Position numbers and translations under genes: made by a program
Virus record (IMG/VR): IMGVR_UViG_3300020174_001259
Location: 1-24,952 of that record
Reading direction: 5' to 3' (one strand)
Length of the DNA stretch: 24,952 bases
Source of the DNA: a virus
The notes under the pieces: model-generated
What the model saw: only the letters and a program-made list of their open reading frames with translations
Database searches by the model: none
What the model was told of the DNA's origin: nothing
Part shown: one piece after another, positions 22,299-24,952 of the stretch
How positions within the stretch are numbered: the stretch's first letter is position 1
Layout of the letters: the number at the start of each line of letters is the position of its first letter

Positions 22299-24719
22299 AT
22301 GTTAAGAAACGATTTTAAAGTAGCAAACATTTCTTTTCCAGATCAGCTGGCTGCTGATGCTCAGAAAGAATCTAAGGAATTTGGTCTTACAGTTGGTAAG
22401 GCAATTGAGTCTGAATGGTTCAGGAAGGACAATGGAGCTGCTAGATTCTATAACAACAGGGATAATTTCCATAAGCTTAGAATGTATGCTAGAGGAGAGC
22501 AATCTGTTCAAAAATACAAGAATGAGCTTGCTATAAATGGAGATACATCATATCTCAATTTAGATTGGACTCCAGTTCCTATTATTCCTAAGTTTGTAGA
22601 TATTGTTGTCAATGGAATGACAAATAGACTTTTCGATATAAAAGTCGAGGCTGTAGATGATCTTGCTCAAGGAAGAAGAGTTAACTACAGAGAAGAGATC
22701 GAAAAGGATATGCTAGCAAAACCAATGCTTGAGGAGATATCTTCTAAAACTGGTGTAAATGGATTCGTAAATGATCCTGCAACTTTACCAGAATCAGAGG
22801 AAGAGTTAGAGCTTCACATGAAGCTTTCCTATAAGCAGAGAATAGAAGTAGCCGAAGAAAAAGCCTTAGAGGGTATATTAAATATAAACGACTACGAGCT
22901 AATAAGAAAAAGATTAAATGAAGATGCAACTGTATTAGGTATACAGTCTGTAAAGCACACATTCAACACTCACGACGGAATCAAGGTAGAATATGTAGAT
23001 CCAACAAATATAGTTTTTAGTCCTACTGAAGATCCTAATTTTGATGACTGCTATTATTTTGGAGAGGTCAAGAATGTAAACATTACTGAGTTAAAAAAGA
23101 TAGACCCTTCTCTTTCTCAAGAAGACATTAAGGAGATATCGAAACTTAGTTCTAAATGGGATGCTTATCAAGGAATAAGAGGCGGATACAAAACCGACAA
23201 CTTTGATCAGAATACCGCAACTCTACTTTATTTCTGTTACAAAACAGACAAAGAGATAGTATATAAGGTGAAAGAAACTCCTGTTGGCGGAAAAAGAGCT
23301 ATTAGAAAAGACGATAGCTTTAATCCTCCGCAAAATGAGCAGGTTAAATTTGAAAAACGATCAAAAAGAATAGATGTATGGTACGAAGGTGTACTTGTTC
23401 TCGGAACAAATTTTGTCCTGAAGTGGGACTTGATGAAAAACATGGTTCGACCAAAGTCGGGGATTCAGAAAGTTTACCCTCCGTACATTGTAAGTGCTCC
23501 AAAAATTTACAGGGGTCAGATCGACTCTCTAGTGAAGAGAATGATTCCGTTTGCGGATCAGATACAACTATCTCACCTTAAACTACAGCAAGTCATTTCC
23601 AAAATGATTCCTGATGGGGTTTATTTGGATTTAGACGGAATAGCAAGTGTTGATCTTGGTAACGGAGCTGTTTACAACCCTAATGAAGCTTTAAACATGT
23701 ATTTCCAGACTGGAAGTGTTGTAGGAAGAAGCTTTACTGAGGATGGAGAGTATAATAATGCAAAAATACCAGTTCAAGAACTTACTAGCACTGGCTCAAA
23801 CGCAAAAATACAATCTTTAGTTAGCATGTATAATCATTACATGCAAATGATTAGAGACGTCACTGGAATCAATGAGGCTAGAGATGGATCAATGCCAAGC
23901 GAGAGAACTCTTGTTGGAGTTCAAAAACTAGCTGCTTTAAACTCAAATACAGCGACTAGACATATATTAGAGTCTGGATTGGCTGTTACTTCTAAATTAG
24001 CCACAGCTCTATCTTATAGATTTTCTGATTTACTGGAATATAGCGAGATGAAAGATAGCTTTAGTTCTATCATCGGAAAAAACGCCATGAATATACTAGA
24101 GGATATAAAAGACCTTCATATTCATGACTTTGGCATCGAAATAGAATTACATCCAGATGAAGAAGAAAAGAATGTTCTAGAGTCTATGATTCAAATTGCA
24201 TTGCAAGGAGACAAAATAGACTTAGAGGATGCTATAGATATTAGAAACGTAAGAAACATCAAGCTAGCCAACGCTTTATTAAAAGTTAGAAAAACAAGAA
24301 AAGAGCAGGATGACTTGAAGATCAAGCAAGCTAATATAGATATGCAGACTCAATCTAATGTTCAATCAGCCGAAGCTGCATCACAATCAGCTATTAAGGA
24401 GATGCAATTTAAGTATCAAAACGAAATGGAGTTTGAGAAAGGCAAATCTATGCTTGAGATACAAAGAATGGAAAAGCAAGCTGAGTTAGATCTGATGATT
24501 TTAAAACAAAAGCTACAATTTGACCAGCAATTAAAGCAGATTGAGCAAGAGGGAATATCCTCTAGGGATCAGGCTAAAGAAAAGGCAAAAGACGATAGGC
24601 TTGACAAACAAAGCACACATCAAGCTGAATTAATACAGCAAAGAAAACAAGACACTAGCCCAAAAGACTTTATGGGATCTCAAAACACAGATGAGATGAT
24701 GGACCAAATTATGGGCTAA
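22299..24719 (+). CDS. Portal protein
   Basis: 806 aa, following the terminase by five bases, the standard order. The core (about residues 60-640) has portal-like features: a VPIIPKFVDIVVNGMTNRLF helix near residue 90, a PPYIVSAPKIYRGQIDSLVK helix near 390-415, SKMIPDGVYLDLDG, and a stem/crown region with GINEARDGSMPSERTLVGVQ (about 522-541). The long C-terminal third is a highly charged coiled coil (about 665-785; Gln, Glu, Lys rich, such as KIKQANIDMQTQSNVQSAE) ending DEMMDQIMG. Size and the coiled-coil extension recall crAss-like portals, from memory. It forms the dodecameric ring at the head vertex and should bind the terminase and tail. Confidence 0.88.
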   Translation: MLRNDFKVANISFPDQLAADAQKESKEFGLTVGKAIESEWFRKDNGAARFYNNRDNFHKLRMYARGEQSVQKYKNELAINGDTSYLNLDWTPVPIIPKFVDIVVNGMTNRLFDIKVEAVDDLAQGRRVNYREEIEKDMLAKPMLEEISSKTGVNGFVNDPATLPESEEELELHMKLSYKQRIEVAEEKALEGILNINDYELIRKRLNEDATVLGIQSVKHTFNTHDGIKVEYVDPTNIVFSPTEDPNFDDCYYFGEVKNVNITELKKIDPSLSQEDIKEISKLSSKWDAYQGIRGGYKTDNFDQNTATLLYFCYKTDKEIVYKVKETPVGGKRAIRKDDSFNPPQNEQVKFEKRSKRIDVWYEGVLVLGTNFVLKWDLMKNMVRPKSGIQKVYPPYIVSAPKIYRGQIDSLVKRMIPFADQIQLSHLKLQQVISKMIPDGVYLDLDGIASVDLGNGAVYNPNEALNMYFQTGSVVGRSFTEDGEYNNAKIPVQELTSTGSNAKIQSLVSMYNHYMQMIRDVTGINEARDGSMPSERTLVGVQKLAALNSNTATRHILESGLAVTSKLATALSYRFSDLLEYSEMKDSFSSIIGKNAMNILEDIKDLHIHDFGIEIELHPDEEEKNVLESMIQIALQGDKIDLEDAIDIRNVRNIKLANALLKVRKTRKEQDDLKIKQANIDMQTQSNVQSAEAASQSAIKEMQFKYQNEMEFEKGKSMLEIQRMEKQAELDLMILKQKLQFDQQLKQIEQEGISSRDQAKEKAKDDRLDKQSTHQAELIQQRKQDTSPKDFMGSQNTDEMMDQIMG

Positions 24720-24720
24720 T

Positions 24721-24734
24721 ATACCATAAGGTAT
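24721..24734. repeat. Small inverted repeat after portal gene
   Basis: ATACC, loop ATAA, GGTAT: a five-pair hairpin just after the portal stop, with no U run directly after. Possibly a weak processing or pausing site between portal and the next gene. Confidence 0.3.
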
Positions 24735-24741
24735 TTATAAT

Positions 24742-24749
24742 TATTTTTG
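24742..24749 (+). promoter_or_regulatory. Promoter-like TATTTTTG before acidic gene
   Basis: TATTTTTG fits TAnnTTTG, 39 bases before the ATG at 24781, in the 61-base gap after the portal gene. No -33 TTG is visible. Confidence 0.4.
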
Positions 24750-24780
24750 CAACAATATAGTTTAATTAAAATCAAATAAA

Positions 24781-24952
24781 ATGGCAGAATTTACAGTTAA
24801 GTCAGTTGGGGATGAAGAACCTTCAGACCAAAAAATAACTAAAGAGCCACAAGAGAACAAGATCGACCTGAGAGTATCGGATAATGATGATCAAGTTCAA
24901 GAGGAGCAAGTCTCTGAGGTGGTAGAAGAAATAGCTAAAGAAGAATTGCCTG
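24781..24952 (+). CDS. Acidic scaffold-like protein, partial (57 aa seen)
   Basis: The open frame runs off the window end after 57 full codons. The visible N-terminus (MAEFTVKSVGDEEPSDQKIT, then KEPQENKIDLRVSDNDDQVQ and EEQVSEVVEEIAKEELP) is strongly acidic and hydrophilic, with no hydrophobic core. An acidic low-complexity protein directly after the portal is where many tailed phages place a scaffolding protein or a head-protein N-terminal arm. This is inference from composition and position; the rest is needed to decide. The start is in the AAATGGCA context. Confidence 0.75.
   Translation, partial: MAEFTVKSVGDEEPSDQKITKEPQENKIDLRVSDNDDQVQEEQVSEVVEEIAKEELP

Noticed and set aside
1-24952. 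tRNA genes, rRNA genes, insertion sequences or integrase genes
   Set aside because: No tRNA-like T-arm, rRNA sequence, transposase or integrase motif was noticed in the translated frames or non-coding gaps.

Overview
The window reads as the late (virion morphogenesis and lysis) part of a tailed-phage genome, or prophage, infecting a member of the Bacteroidota, most likely a marine flavobacterium-like host. Supporting signs seen in the sequence: AT-rich composition; AAATGGC-type start contexts with no Shine-Dalgarno sequence; several TAnnTTTG-type -7 promoter elements (the Bacteroidota vegetative form); poly-threonine 'TTTTTTAAP' linkers; and a terminase/portal pair whose sizes (763 and 806 aa) and order recall crAss-like and related marine Bacteroidota podoviruses. 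The taxonomic placement is inference from memory and was not tested by a search.

Layout. (1) 1-833 is essentially non-coding and rich in repeats: several inverted repeats in the first 430 bases, direct repeats and DnaA-box-like words at 590-780, and an AT run just before the first large gene. It could be a replication origin or regulatory region; one small membrane ORF (583-774) may lie inside it. (2) 834-3414 is a tightly coupled three-gene unit: GroEL-type chaperonin, short GroES-type co-chaperonin, and a helix-turn-helix protein of unknown role, each pair joined by an ATGA overlap. (3) 3368-3892 on the minus strand is a winged-helix-like protein, the only clear minus-strand gene; its 3' end overlaps the HTH gene. 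(4) From 3957 everything is on the plus strand. 3957-7260 holds many small basic or membrane proteins, then an M15 peptidase endolysin and a holin. (5) 7319-18246 holds seven genes that mostly look like tail-fibre, adhesin or virion-decoration proteins, including an 1177-aa protein with four copies of a domain separated by poly-Thr linkers, and a tandem pair of paralogous tip-like proteins. (6) 18289-24952 is the packaging/head module: conserved small phage proteins, a protein that looks like two GroES-type barrels, a gene in the small-terminase position, large terminase, portal, and the start of an acidic, scaffold-like protein cut by the window end.

How it fits together. Terminase and portal fill the head; the 7-18 kb proteins build the host-contact apparatus; the endolysin, holin and small membrane proteins lyse the cell; the phage chaperonin and co-chaperonin(s) plausibly fold virion proteins. 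TAnnTTTG elements lie ahead of the major transcription units (3957, 7319, 9980 and 24781, plus two in the upstream region), and most lack a recognisable -33 TTG.

Most interesting points: a graded His/Cys/His/Met (type-1-copper-like) ligand pattern across the four repeats of the 1177-aa protein; a co-chaperonin lacking the roof hairpin, paired with a chaperonin lacking the GGM tail, plus a second GroES-like gene near the terminase; Ca2+-loop-like motifs beside the single membrane segment of two lysis-region proteins; and the repeat-rich leader region.
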